16,466 nucleotides of DNA, taken from positions 1 to 16,466 of the forward strand of contig CAYUPO010000021.1 of the NCBI GenBank assembly GCA_964446685.1, read 5' to 3'. Of this stretch, positions 7,044-14,655 are shown in pieces. A program made the position numbers and the translations under genes. This DNA comes from CAZWRN01 sp964446685 (GTDB taxonomy: Bacteria > Patescibacteriota > Microgenomatia > Daviesbacterales > UBA10151). The notes under the pieces are model-generated. The model ran no database searches and was not told where the DNA came from. It saw nothing but the letters and a program-made list of their open reading frames with translations. Each line of letters starts with the position of its first letter. Positions within the stretch are counted from its first letter, which is position 1.

Positions 7044-7051
7044 CTTTATAG

Positions 7052-7783
7052 ATGAAAAAAGTTGTCATTTGTCTTGTTGCAGTGCTCCTCTATACTTCAA
7101 TTCCAACCACTGATTTACTAAATCCGCTGTATCCGGTTTATGCTGAAGAAGGTGAAACTATGACTGCTAAACCAACCAAACCACCGGTTGAAAAAAGAAT
7201 GGATGATTCCAAAATTAGGATGGAAGCTCGGGAAAATGAAATGAAAAAAGGTCTGGATGACAAAAAGGAAAAAATTGCATCTAGAGTTGGTGAGATAAAA
7301 GACAAGATGGCTTCAAAAGAAGCGATGCTAAAAGCAAAATTGGCTCTATTTAAAGATAAAACAAAAGCTTTAAGAGTTGAAAAAATTAATACTACACTTC
7401 AGACAATTGATACTAATAGAACTTCAATGATGAAAAAACATCTGGAAGTTTTGACAAAAATTTTGGAAACTATTGAAACCCGGGTGAATGAAGCTCAGAG
7501 TTCGGGAAAAAATGTAGATGGAGCTAAAACAGCTATTTCTGATGCCAGAAGTGCTATTCAAACTGCGACAACTGCTGTTACTGCACAGTCCGAAAAAGAC
7601 TATACTATAGAAGCTACCTCTGAAGCGACTGTTAAAACTGATGCTAAAAAAACCAGGGATGGTTTAATGACAGATCTTAAATCAACTCATGAATTGGTTA
7701 AAAAAGCTCAGGAAGCAGTTCGAACTGCTTTGAAAGCAGCAAAGGAGGCAGTTGGAATTAGTCCAACACCAGAAGCATCATAA
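7052..7783 (+). CDS. Exported lysine-rich coiled-coil protein
   Basis: 243 aa. The signal peptide spans residues 1-31, with basic MKK, a hydrophobic core and a likely cut at PVYA|EEG. The mature part is almost wholly helical and rich in Lys, Glu, Ala and Thr. Residues 45-112 form a strongly charged predicted coiled coil (KKGLDDKKEKIASRVGEI). Residues 113-150 and 155-232 continue as further helices. The tail is Pro/Ser-rich (GISPTPEAS). No enzyme motif is seen. I infer a structural or spacer protein of the cell envelope. It is the first gene of a two-gene operon: its TAA is followed after one base by the next ATG. The partner is a single-pass membrane protein, so the two may work together. Confidence 0.8.
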   Translation: MKKVVICLVAVLLYTSIPTTDLLNPLYPVYAEEGETMTAKPTKPPVEKRMDDSKIRMEARENEMKKGLDDKKEKIASRVGEIKDKMASKEAMLKAKLALFKDKTKALRVEKINTTLQTIDTNRTSMMKKHLEVLTKILETIETRVNEAQSSGKNVDGAKTAISDARSAIQTATTAVTAQSEKDYTIEATSEATVKTDAKKTRDGLMTDLKSTHELVKKAQEAVRTALKAAKEAVGISPTPEAS

Positions 7784-7784
7784 T

Positions 7785-8147
7785 ATGGCAGATCCAATAG
7801 TACCACCAGTTCCAGCACCAACAGCTCCTTCTACAGCAATGCCTCAGGAGAATATGGTTGTTCCTAATGCTCCTGTAGCAGGTCCAACTGTGATGCAGTC
7901 TCCAAATGGCAATTCATCAAAAAGTATGATGCTGGTTATCTTGGCAGCATTTGTGGTGGTGGCGATCTTGGTTGGGGTTGGAATATATATGTATACTCAG
8001 GTCAAAGAAGCTAATCCGGCTTTTCAGCAGATTTCCCAGAGTGCACAGGAATCTTTAACCAGTGCTGAGACTGATCTATCCGGTGTTCAGGAAGACAATC
8101 TGGAAGCAGATTTTGCTGACGTTGATAAAGATCTTAGTAGTCTCTAA
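7785..8147 (+). CDS. Small single-pass membrane protein, Pro/Ala-rich N-terminus
   Basis: 120 aa from the ATG at 7785. The frame runs 11 codons further upstream into the preceding gene, but that extension (HQKHHN) looks non-coding and 7785 gives the tight TAATATG junction. Residues 1-46 are rich in Pro, Ala and Val (VPPVPAPTAPS). Residues 47-70 form one membrane helix (SMMLVILAAFVVVAILVGVG). Residues 71-120 are acidic and probably helical, ending DVDKDLSSL. Translation is probably coupled to the upstream gene: the only purine-rich site (AAGGAGG at 7742-7748) is too far away. Function unknown. The acidic tail could contact the very basic coiled-coil protein encoded upstream (inference). Confidence 0.75.
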   Translation: MADPIVPPVPAPTAPSTAMPQENMVVPNAPVAGPTVMQSPNGNSSKSMMLVILAAFVVVAILVGVGIYMYTQVKEANPAFQQISQSAQESLTSAETDLSGVQEDNLEADFADVDKDLSSL

Positions 8148-8158
8148 GTAATTGTTTA

Positions 8159-8177
8159 GCTAAAAAAAAAATTTAGC
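8159..8177. repeat. Hairpin GCTAAA-A7-TTTAGC after the operon
   Basis: A perfect 6-bp stem with an all-A loop, 11 nt after the stop codon at 8147. It has no T-tract on either side, so it is not a standard terminator. It might still stabilise or end the operon transcript. Confidence 0.35.
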
Positions 8178-8186
8178 GAAAGTACA

Positions 8187-8213
8187 GATTCTATCGCTGC
8201 GCTCCAGAATGAC
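8187..8213. repeat. Fragment of a dispersed intergenic element
   Basis: AGATTCT (8187-8193), then ATCGCTGCGCTCC, then AGAATGAC (8206-8213). It shares CCAGAATGAC and the ATTCT...AGAAT inverted layout with the element at 9549-9620. Short sequences of this look are common intergenic repeats in bacterial genomes. Only fragments are present here. Confidence 0.4.
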
Positions 8214-8253
8214 TAAGTGATTCTGACCTTTTTCTTTTATGGATATGATTTAA

Positions 8254-8259
8254 TAGTAT
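8254..8259 (+). promoter_or_regulatory. -10 element TAGTAT
   Basis: TAGTAT ends exactly 6 nt before ATG 8266. A second candidate, TATGAT, lies at 8244-8249 and would give a leader of about 9 nt. No Shine-Dalgarno. Confidence 0.4.
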
Positions 8260-8265
8260 TCATTC

Positions 8266-9453
8266 ATGAGATTTTTCTTTATAAGTATTGTAGTGATTCT
8301 AATTTTGATTATCGGTGCTTTTGCTGTTAAAAACTGGCTAGGAGATATCAGACCGGCTTTTTTGCCTGCTACAGGAAATATTGTCAAACAATTTGAAGAG
8401 GAACAAAATAATCCATCTGGTGAGGCAGTTTCTATTCCATTGCAGGTAAATCCGGGATACAAAGTTGGTCTTTTTGCTAAAAATTTGGGGAAAGCCAGGG
8501 GGATGGCTTTTAGTCCTGAGGGAGTGTTGCTGGTTTCTGAAATGAGTGGTAGAGGGAAAATTATGGCAATGCCTGATAAAAATAAGGATGGGATAGCTGA
8601 TTCGTATGAAACAGTTGTAGAAGGGCTAAATAATACTCATGGATTTGCTTTTTATGGTGGAAAATTATTTATTACGGAAAAGACTCAGGTGTCTCGTTAT
8701 AACTGGGACGGTTCTGCTTTGAAAGCGACTTTTGATAAAAAACTGTTTGATCTGCCTGATTCAGCAGGACATTATACTCGGACAATTGTGTTTGATAAAA
8801 ATGGTCAGATGTATGTTTCACTTGGTTCGACTTGTAATGCCTGTATTGAAATAGATCCTTTTTTTGCCTCTGTGATTGTGTCTGATGCTGAGGGAAAAGC
8901 TCCGGTTGTTTTTGCTAAAGGACTCCGAAATAGTGTGGCGATGGCTTTTGAACCTGATAGCTCTACTTTATGGAGTGCTGAAAATGGTCGGGATTTGCTT
9001 GGAGACGGGGTTCCTCCAGAAGAAATAAATATCCTTCAGCAGGGAAAAGACTATGGTTGGCCTTATTGCTACGGAAATAAAGTTGCGGATACTTCTTTTA
9101 GTGCTGAAGCAGTTTCAAGATGTCCTGCTACTGAACCAATGGTTTATGGAATGAATGCCCATAATGCTCCTTTAGGAATGGCTTTTGTGCCGGAATCATT
9201 TTCAGCTGATTGGAAAGGGGATATTGTGGTGGCATTGCATGGATCATGGAACAGGTCTACCCCTGATGGATATAAAGTGGTCAGGTTAAAAAGGGAAGGC
9301 AATAATATTCTTGAAAGTGAAGATTTGTTAAGTGGATTTATTCAGGGTAAAAACGCTGAAGGTAGGCCAGTAGATGTGATTTTTAATAATGAGGGAAATC
9401 TTTTTGTTTCAGATGATAAAGCAGGTGCTATTTATATAGTTTCTAAACAATAA
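8266..9453 (+). CDS. Membrane-anchored glucose/sorbosone dehydrogenase-type beta-propeller
   Basis: 395 aa. Residues 4-24 are a membrane anchor; the rest would lie outside. The body fits the GSDH (PQQ-dependent sugar dehydrogenase) six-bladed propeller: RGMAFSPEGVLLVSE near 78-92, NNTHGFAF (His125, the position of the catalytic His), HYTRTIVFD near 169-177, GSTCNACIE at 187-195, KGLRN at 218-222, SAENGRDLLGDGVPPEEIN at 237-254, YGWPYCYG at 263-270, HNAPLGMAF at 299-307, and HGSWNRS at 325-331. Family members oxidise aldoses at C1 using PQQ and Ca2+; others are not dehydrogenases at all. No PQQ synthesis gene is in view. If this is a CPR genome, PQQ would have to be scavenged. A surface sugar-sensing or binding role is the alternative. 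Confidence 0.9.
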   Translation: MRFFFISIVVILILIIGAFAVKNWLGDIRPAFLPATGNIVKQFEEEQNNPSGEAVSIPLQVNPGYKVGLFAKNLGKARGMAFSPEGVLLVSEMSGRGKIMAMPDKNKDGIADSYETVVEGLNNTHGFAFYGGKLFITEKTQVSRYNWDGSALKATFDKKLFDLPDSAGHYTRTIVFDKNGQMYVSLGSTCNACIEIDPFFASVIVSDAEGKAPVVFAKGLRNSVAMAFEPDSSTLWSAENGRDLLGDGVPPEEINILQQGKDYGWPYCYGNKVADTSFSAEAVSRCPATEPMVYGMNAHNAPLGMAFVPESFSADWKGDIVVALHGSWNRSTPDGYKVVRLKREGNNILESEDLLSGFIQGKNAEGRPVDVIFNNEGNLFVSDDKAGAIYIVSKQ

Positions 9454-9505
9454 TTCCTCAGTTTATTCTTACATTTGAAGTATTATAATTCTCAAGTAGT
9501 AATAA

Positions 9506-9535
9506 GATTCAAGATTTATGATTCAAGATTCAAGA
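9506..9535 (+). repeat. Three direct copies of GATTCAAGA
   Basis: Copies start at 9506, 9520 and 9527; the last two overlap. They lie in the 216-nt gap after the propeller gene. Simple-repeat character; no function is inferred. Confidence 0.5.
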
Positions 9536-9548
9536 ATTCAGTTGTGGT

Positions 9549-9620
9549 GTCATCCTTAACAATATGATATCCAGAATCTTAATTAGGTTGATTCTGGACA
9601 AGCCAGAATGACATTAAGGA
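9549..9620. repeat. Nested palindromic intergenic element
   Basis: Outer arms TCCTTAA (9553-9559) and TTAAGGA (9614-9620) and inner arms CCAGAATC (9571-9578) and GATTCTGG (9590-9597) are perfect inverted repeats. GTCAT (9549-9553) also pairs with ATGAC (9608-9612). CCAGAATGAC at 9603-9612 recurs at 8204-8213. This looks like a small REP- or MITE-like element, with no coding capacity. Confidence 0.5.
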
Positions 9621-9657
9621 GAATTGGTTAGCTGTTAGCGAAGCAGGAGATTATTTA

Positions 9658-9663
9658 TAGCGT
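9658..9663 (+). promoter_or_regulatory. -10-like element TAGCGT
   Basis: TAGCGT fits TANNNT and ends exactly 6 nt before ATG 9670. It is degenerate and counted mainly because the spacing matches other genes here. GGAG at 9645-9648 is too far from the start to serve as a Shine-Dalgarno. Confidence 0.3.
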
Positions 9664-9669
9664 AATTTT

Positions 9670-10719
9670 ATGAGAATTTTTACTGTTAGTTTGGTTATTT
9701 TAATAGTACTAGTGTTAGGGGGTATTTTGCTGTTTCGTTTTGGGCAGATGGGGCAGGTAGAAGAACAGGTTAGTTCCCAGCTGCAGGATATTAAAGAGGC
9801 TGTTTTACCGGAAAGTCCTTTATCAATTAAAGGAATGAGGGAAAAAGAATATCCTGGGTCTGATTTAATTATTGAAGAGACTTTGTCTCCTGGCAGTAAC
9901 TATCAAAGATTTCTGGTGTCTTATAGATCTGATGGACTGAAAATAAATGGGTTATTAACGGTTCCAAATGGTACACCTCCGGAAAACGGCTGGCCGGCGA
10001 TTGTATTTAATCATGGATATATTCCGCCTGATGTATACAGACCGACGGAGAGGTATATAGCTTATACGGATGCTTTTTCCCGAAGTGGATATGTTTTACT
10101 TCGTCCTGACTACAGAGGCCATGCTGACTCGGAAGGATCCCCGGAGGGAGCCTATTTTTCACCAGGGTACACAATAGATGTTTTGAATGCTTATTCCTCA
10201 CTTAGTAAAAGAGCTGATGTGAATAAAGATAAAATCGGGATGTGGGGGCATTCAATGGGGGGTAATATCATCCAGCGGGCTTTGGTTATCAATCCCGATA
10301 TTAAAGCAGCAGTTGTCTGGGGCGGGGTTGTTGGCTCTTATAACGATATGTTTGCCTTTTGGTGGAATAGAAGATCACCTCAGCCGCAATCATCAAGTGG
10401 TGTGATGGGTAGGACAAACAGCAGGCAGGCATTTACTTCAAGGTATGGTAGTCCCAGTGCTGAATCGCCATTTTGGCAGCAGATTGATCCGGCTTTTTAT
10501 ATAGCAGATATTAAAACTCCGATACAGATCCATCATGGTTTAACTGATGAAACAGTTCCCTGGCAACTGGGTGAACAGTTTAAAAAGCTGTTAGAACAAA
10601 ATCAAAAAACTGTTGAATATTTTACTTACCCGGGAGCAGATCATGATATTTCCAGTCCGTCATTTGAAGTAGCTATGCAAAGAAGTGTGGCTTTTTTTGA
10701 TAAATTTTTGAAAAGTTAA
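9670..10719 (+). CDS. Membrane-anchored alpha/beta hydrolase, S9/DAP-like
   Basis: 349 aa. Residues 5-23 form a membrane anchor, then a short linker and a prolyl-oligopeptidase-type alpha/beta hydrolase domain outside the membrane. Oxyanion motif FNHGY is at 113-117. PDYRGHADSEGSP is at 146-158. The nucleophile elbow is GHSMGG at 193-198 (Ser195). The acid is Asp293 in HGLTDETVP and the base is His325 in GADHD, so the triad is complete. Such enzymes are peptidases or esterases; the substrate cannot be told. There is no beta-propeller lid as in full S9 enzymes. It lies in tandem with the anchored propeller protein 216 nt upstream, both facing outward. Its stop overlaps the stop of the convergent GH15 gene by 3 nt within TTAA. 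Confidence 0.9.
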   Translation: MRIFTVSLVILIVLVLGGILLFRFGQMGQVEEQVSSQLQDIKEAVLPESPLSIKGMREKEYPGSDLIIEETLSPGSNYQRFLVSYRSDGLKINGLLTVPNGTPPENGWPAIVFNHGYIPPDVYRPTERYIAYTDAFSRSGYVLLRPDYRGHADSEGSPEGAYFSPGYTIDVLNAYSSLSKRADVNKDKIGMWGHSMGGNIIQRALVINPDIKAAVVWGGVVGSYNDMFAFWWNRRSPQPQSSSGVMGRTNSRQAFTSRYGSPSAESPFWQQIDPAFYIADIKTPIQIHHGLTDETVPWQLGEQFKKLLEQNQKTVEYFTYPGADHDISSPSFEVAMQRSVAFFDKFLKS

Positions 10720-12620
10720 TCTGGGTTAAATAAAACACTTAAGGAAACAGCCATTACTCCCAGAAAACGAGAATTTAATAGTTTGTAACTTTTCTTTAAA
10801 TTGGAAATAATTGATGAAGCTGTTGAACTATCCGCTGTGGGGGATGAATATCTGTATAGATAGTATATGCTCATGATCAGACCAATATGTGAAAAAGCCT
10901 GGGGAAAATTGCCTAAATATTCACCTGTATGAGGATTGATCTCTTCTGCCAATAAGCCATCTTTATCAATCAGTTTTAACATCTTTTCAAATAGTTTCTC
11001 AGCCTGAGTTATTTCACCGATCGCAGCAAGAGATGAAATCAGCCAAAAACTGCATAAAATAAAGGCTCCCTCTTTGCCTTTTAGACCATCGTCATTAATA
11101 TACCTGTAAACAAAAATATCTTTGTAAGCCAGCTCTTTTTGAGACTGAATAATAATATCTTTAGTCAGATGATCATGCCTGTCAAGGAATTGCAGTAAAA
11201 CAAACAAAAAATTTGTTGCATCCTGATATGGAACAACTGAAGACTGGGTAAATGTGCGATTAACTGGGTCATAACAATTTCGCCAGATCCAGTCATGGAT
11301 TTCTTTTTCCAACAGTTTGTATTTATTAATTTCGTTATCTGTTAGTCTGAGGCGCTTGGCCATTCTAAGCGCCCGGTTTACTCCAACCCAGGCCATGACT
11401 TTGGAATAGGTGTAATGTTTTTGTCCACCTCTGACTTCCCAAATACCGTTATCAACAGTATTCCAGTTGCGGGCGATTACATCAACTAGCTTTAAAATCG
11501 TTTTTTTATGAAGTCTGGTGACATGTAATTTCTTCTTTGAAACGAAATAATAGGCATCAAGTAAAGAGCCATAAATATCGAGTTGGAACTGTTCTGCTGC
11601 TCCATTGCCAATTCTGACTGGTCGGGAATGTTTGAATCCCTGCAGATGTGTCAGAGTAGTTTCCTCGGGAACATGTTTACCATTGATGGTATACATTAAA
11701 GCGATATCAAATTCTTTGCTGGTGGAAGTTTCAATAATTGAGTTAATAAATTCAAAAAACTTTTCGGCTTCTTCGACATAGCCTAAAATAAAGAAAGCAT
11801 AAAGGGTAAAGGTGGCATCTCTGATCCAGACATACCGATAATCCCAATTTCTTTCACCGCCAACTGTTTCAGGTAAAGAAGTAGTGGGCGCTGCCACAAT
11901 CGCACCGGTGGGATAAAACTGCATTAGTTTTAAAGTAATGGCAGAGCGGATAATGAGGGACTTATGATAATTAAAAAAAGTGCCTTTTTTAACCCACCTG
12001 TGCCAAAACAAAGTTGTTTGTTTTTCGAAATCCTGTTCACCTAAGGTCGAAACAGAGCCATTTAAAATATATTCTAAAGTAACTTCTTTGGTTTCTCCTT
12101 CGGCTAGATTTAAAGTCAGTTGGTATCCGCCGTTGTATTGTTTGATTTCACAATTTTTTGGCAGATGGAGAATCAGAGTATCTTTCCCAACTGAGGCGGA
12201 TAATATATTTTTACCAATATTCATTGGCAAAGAATCTTTAGCATAATTTGGCATCGGCCGGAAAAAAAGTTGAATTCGGGAATTATTTTTGAGCCCGGTA
12301 AATTTTCTAACCAGGAAGTGGCTAGAGCAGGTTTTTTTGGCCAGAACCGGCATAAAATCTTTCAGTAAAAAAGAGTTATTTGGAGAGATAAAAGTAAATT
12401 CGGTAATAGCTGTATTTGGCAGATAGCGGGAAGTGATCTGATAGTTTTCATCTTCTCTTTTCTGAATGGAGAAAACGCCATTTTTTTCTCCCAATAGCTG
12501 TCCAAACATACTTGGAGAATCAAAATGAGGCAGACAAAGCCATTCGATTTTAGCTTCTTTGGAGACTAAAGCAGCTGAATGAAGATTTCCAATACAAAAA
12601 TAATTGTTTATTTTTTTCAT
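10716..12620 (-). CDS. GH15 family glycosidase (glucoamylase/trehalase type)
   Basis: 634 aa, full length for prokaryotic GH15. Residues 1-190 form the N-terminal beta-sandwich (IGNLHSAALVSKEAKIEWLCLPHFDSPSMFG). From about 220 the (alpha/alpha)6 barrel follows, with RNWDYRYVWIRDATF (257-271) at the substrate pocket. GIWEVRGG (392-399) carries the general acid Glu395, then YSKVMAWVGVNRA. LLAEEINPHTGEYLGNFPQAFSHIGLI (556-582) carries the general base, likely Glu559. The C-terminal tail (about 590-634) is a low-complexity Ser/Thr stretch plus a hydrophobic segment (FLGVMAVSLSVLF). There is no signal peptide. Expected reaction: hydrolysis of glucose from maltodextrin/glycogen ends, or of trehalose. 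A weak TACCCA lies 6 nt before the ATG. Confidence 0.93.
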   Translation of the reverse strand: MKKINNYFCIGNLHSAALVSKEAKIEWLCLPHFDSPSMFGQLLGEKNGVFSIQKREDENYQITSRYLPNTAITEFTFISPNNSFLLKDFMPVLAKKTCSSHFLVRKFTGLKNNSRIQLFFRPMPNYAKDSLPMNIGKNILSASVGKDTLILHLPKNCEIKQYNGGYQLTLNLAEGETKEVTLEYILNGSVSTLGEQDFEKQTTLFWHRWVKKGTFFNYHKSLIIRSAITLKLMQFYPTGAIVAAPTTSLPETVGGERNWDYRYVWIRDATFTLYAFFILGYVEEAEKFFEFINSIIETSTSKEFDIALMYTINGKHVPEETTLTHLQGFKHSRPVRIGNGAAEQFQLDIYGSLLDAYYFVSKKKLHVTRLHKKTILKLVDVIARNWNTVDNGIWEVRGGQKHYTYSKVMAWVGVNRALRMAKRLRLTDNEINKYKLLEKEIHDWIWRNCYDPVNRTFTQSSVVPYQDATNFLFVLLQFLDRHDHLTKDIIIQSQKELAYKDIFVYRYINDDGLKGKEGAFILCSFWLISSLAAIGEITQAEKLFEKMLKLIDKDGLLAEEINPHTGEYLGNFPQAFSHIGLIMSIYYLYRYSSPTADSSTASSIISNLKKSYKLLNSRFLGVMAVSLSVLFNPD

Positions 12621-12713
12621 AGGCAGTGGGTAAAAGTACTTTCAATGTTAATTGTCCAGCTTAGCTTATTCAAGACAGGAAGTTGTAAGAAATAGCTATC
12701 AGCGACAGTTTTA

Positions 12714-12722
12714 TGGTATCCT
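12714..12722 (+). promoter_or_regulatory. Extended -10 TGGTATCCT
   Basis: TGg-TATCCT ends exactly 6 nt before ATG 12729. No -35 is visible, which is usual for extended -10 promoters. Predicted leaderless mRNA; no Shine-Dalgarno. Confidence 0.55.
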
Positions 12723-12728
12723 ATAGAT

Positions 12729-13976
12729 ATGAAACCAGAGATTTTAAACTATGATGTGATCGTGATTGGTGGCGGAGCTTCCGGTATGATGGCAGCTGGT
12801 CAAGCGGCATCCCGTGGTAAAAAAGTGTTGCTGCTGGAGAAAAATAACTCAATGGGAGAAAAGTTAAAAATCACTGGCGGTGGCAGATGTAATATCACTA
12901 ATGATGAGCAGGATGTCCGGGAATTTCTCAAAAATCATGGTCAGGCTTCTCACTTTCTTTTTTCAGCTTTTCACCAGTTTAATGCCAAGAATACCTTTGA
13001 TTTTTTTGAATCAAAAAATTTACCTCTGGTAGTTCAGGCCAGAAACAGAGTTTTTCCTCAGACAGAAAAAGCAGCTGATGTTTTTTACACTTTAAAAAGG
13101 TTTCTTGAAGCAAAAGGAGTTAGTGTTAAAACAAATAGTCAGGTAAAAAAAATAGTCCATGATCAGGGTAAGATTTTGCGGATAATTACAGATCAGGGGC
13201 AATTTAGAGCAGCTTCATATATATTAGCAACTGGCGGCGTTTCACATCCGGAAACCGGATCTACCGGAGATGGATTTAGATGGTTATCAAAGATGGGACA
13301 CACGGTGCATCCGCCTACTCCGACTATTGTTCCACTGGGTGTGGCAGAGGAATGGGTTAAAGTTTTGGCAGGGATCTCACTTTCCTTTATGAAAATTAGT
13401 TTTTTGCTAGATGGTAAAAGACAGTTCTCTAAAATAGGCAAAGTTTTATTTACTCATTTTGGTTTATCTGGTCCGCTTATTTTAAACAGTGCTGCCAAAG
13501 TAGGTGAATTACTGCGGAATGGGGAAGTCACAGCCCAGATTGATGCTTTTCCGGACACAGATCTGGGAGCAATGGATGACAAAGTGGTTAAAATTTTTAG
13601 CGCCAATCAAAATAAAGCTTTGAAAACTGTCTTAAAAGAAATAGTTCCGGTGGGAACCTTGAAAGGGATACTGCTTTTACTGGAAGGAATGAATTTAGAT
13701 ATTCCGGTAAACAGTGTGACCAGAGAAGATAGAAAAAAATTGGTTAATTTACTAAAAGCTCTACCTGTTACTATCACTCATCTGATGGGCAATGACCGGG
13801 CAGTATCCGCTGACGGAGGAGTTTCTCTGACAGAGATAGACACCAGAACCATGAAATCCAAAATTATGTCAAATTTGTTTGTTACAGGGGATCTACTGCA
13901 TATCAACAGACCCTCCGGCGGATATTCACTTCAACTCTGCTGGACCACCGGATTTATAGCCGGAAATGAAGTATAA
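12729..13976 (+). CDS. HI0933/YhiN-family FAD-dependent oxidoreductase
   Basis: 415 aa, usual length for the family. Residues 8-37 form the dinucleotide-binding Rossmann start: IVIGGGASG with Gly14/16/19, ending at Glu37 (LLLEK), the usual ribose-binding acid. The family signature KITGGGRCNIT is at 47-57. Residues 158-172 (ILATGGVSHPETGST) form the second FAD contact. The C-terminus (FVTGDLLHINRPSGGYSLQLCWTTG, about 384-408) is the closing flavin motif, usually GExxDxxGxxGGYN. The family is cytoplasmic with poorly known function; relatives include BaiN of bile-acid pathways. No co-operonic partner gives the substrate. It diverges from the GH15 gene across 108 nt. Confidence 0.92.
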   Translation: MKPEILNYDVIVIGGGASGMMAAGQAASRGKKVLLLEKNNSMGEKLKITGGGRCNITNDEQDVREFLKNHGQASHFLFSAFHQFNAKNTFDFFESKNLPLVVQARNRVFPQTEKAADVFYTLKRFLEAKGVSVKTNSQVKKIVHDQGKILRIITDQGQFRAASYILATGGVSHPETGSTGDGFRWLSKMGHTVHPPTPTIVPLGVAEEWVKVLAGISLSFMKISFLLDGKRQFSKIGKVLFTHFGLSGPLILNSAAKVGELLRNGEVTAQIDAFPDTDLGAMDDKVVKIFSANQNKALKTVLKEIVPVGTLKGILLLLEGMNLDIPVNSVTREDRKKLVNLLKALPVTITHLMGNDRAVSADGGVSLTEIDTRTMKSKIMSNLFVTGDLLHINRPSGGYSLQLCWTTGFIAGNEV

Positions 13977-14006
13977 CAACCTATAGGTATTCTTACATAA
14001 ACTAAT

Positions 14007-14012
14007 TATAAT
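14007..14012 (+). promoter_or_regulatory. Perfect -10 TATAAT abutting the start
   Basis: TATAAT touches the first possible ATG (14013) and is exactly 6 nt before the second, in-frame ATG (14019). Transcription would start at about 14019, inside the longer frame, so the second ATG is the likely start of a leaderless mRNA. Confidence 0.6.
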
Positions 14013-14018
14013 ATGCCG

Positions 14019-14393
14019 ATGATACAAGAAACTTTACTTGGCCGAATGAAAACAGGGTATGAGTCTCAAAAAACAACAGTTCTTCAAGTTGATCTGACTG
14101 ACGAACTTGTGAATATTGTACGCATTGTTACTGATGGTGGTGTATTTGTTTATGGTGTTACAGATAGAGCTAGCACTGATAAATACAGTTCTGGTCTGTT
14201 AGTTTGTTTGAGAGATGGTCAGATAATCGAAGCTAGTAAAGTGTCTTTACAAGGCTCTGTTGGAGAGAATGGAATATTAAAACCACATCTATTACTGCCG
14301 AAGCACTACTTACAATATGAGCAATTAAAAGGAAGAAATGGTGTACTAATGATGCAATCAACTACTAGAATGAAGAATCTTTTACAAATCTAA
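14019..14393 (+). CDS. Hypothetical small beta-rich protein
   Basis: 124 aa from ATG 14019; ATG 14013 would add Met-Pro but would lie upstream of the predicted transcript start. No family recognised. There is no signal peptide, membrane helix or Cys cluster. A short amphipathic helix (IQETLLGRMKTGYESQ) is followed by strands (TTVLQVDLTD, NIVRIVTDGGVFVYGVTD, GLLVCLRDGQIIEASKVSLQG), then a helix (YLQYEQLKG) and a final strand (NGVLMMQSTT). This suggests a compact beta-barrel or sheet domain. It converges on the Gre-like pair with only 3 nt between stop codons. A role linked to those genes is possible but unsupported. Confidence 0.7.
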   Translation: MIQETLLGRMKTGYESQKTTVLQVDLTDELVNIVRIVTDGGVFVYGVTDRASTDKYSSGLLVCLRDGQIIEASKVSLQGSVGENGILKPHLLLPKHYLQYEQLKGRNGVLMMQSTTRMKNLLQI

Positions 14394-14396
14394 AGT

Positions 14397-14618
14397 TTAT
14401 AAATCTTTTTTGATATTTTCTATGATTTTGGCGATTTCATTTCTTCGGGCATAAGCCATTTCAATCTCTTCGATTGCCATTTTATAAGCAGAGTTTTCGG
14501 ATAAGTCCCCCATCTGAGCGGCTTCGCCTTTTCTTTTCATAGCATCAGCTAAAGCAGCTTCATTTTCTGACTGCTTTTTGGTCCACATCTCCAGTTTTGC
14601 TTTTTGTAAATCGTTCAT
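14397..14618 (-). CDS. GreA N-terminal-domain-only mini-protein, acidic tip intact
   Basis: 73 aa from ATG 14618; a GTG at 14633 is an unlikely longer start. The whole protein matches the GreA/GreB coiled-coil hairpin: helix 1 (residues 2-32), tip MGDLSENSAYKMA (36-48), helix 2 (49-70, EIEMAYARRNEIAKIIENI). In E. coli GreA the tip reads GDLKENAEYHAA and its Asp41 and Glu44 hold Mg2+ in the RNA polymerase active site. Here Asp38 and Glu41 are at the same places. The FKBP-like C-terminal half that docks GreA on polymerase (about 80 residues) is absent, with the stop at 14397. Likely role (inference): a secondary-channel factor acting alone or with a partner. Paralogue next door at 14720-14959. 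Confidence 0.8.
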   Translation of the reverse strand: MNDLQKAKLEMWTKKQSENEAALADAMKRKGEAAQMGDLSENSAYKMAIEEIEMAYARRNEIAKIIENIKKDL

Positions 14619-14655
14619 AGGATAACTACGCACTTTATCAGTGTTTAGTTAACAC

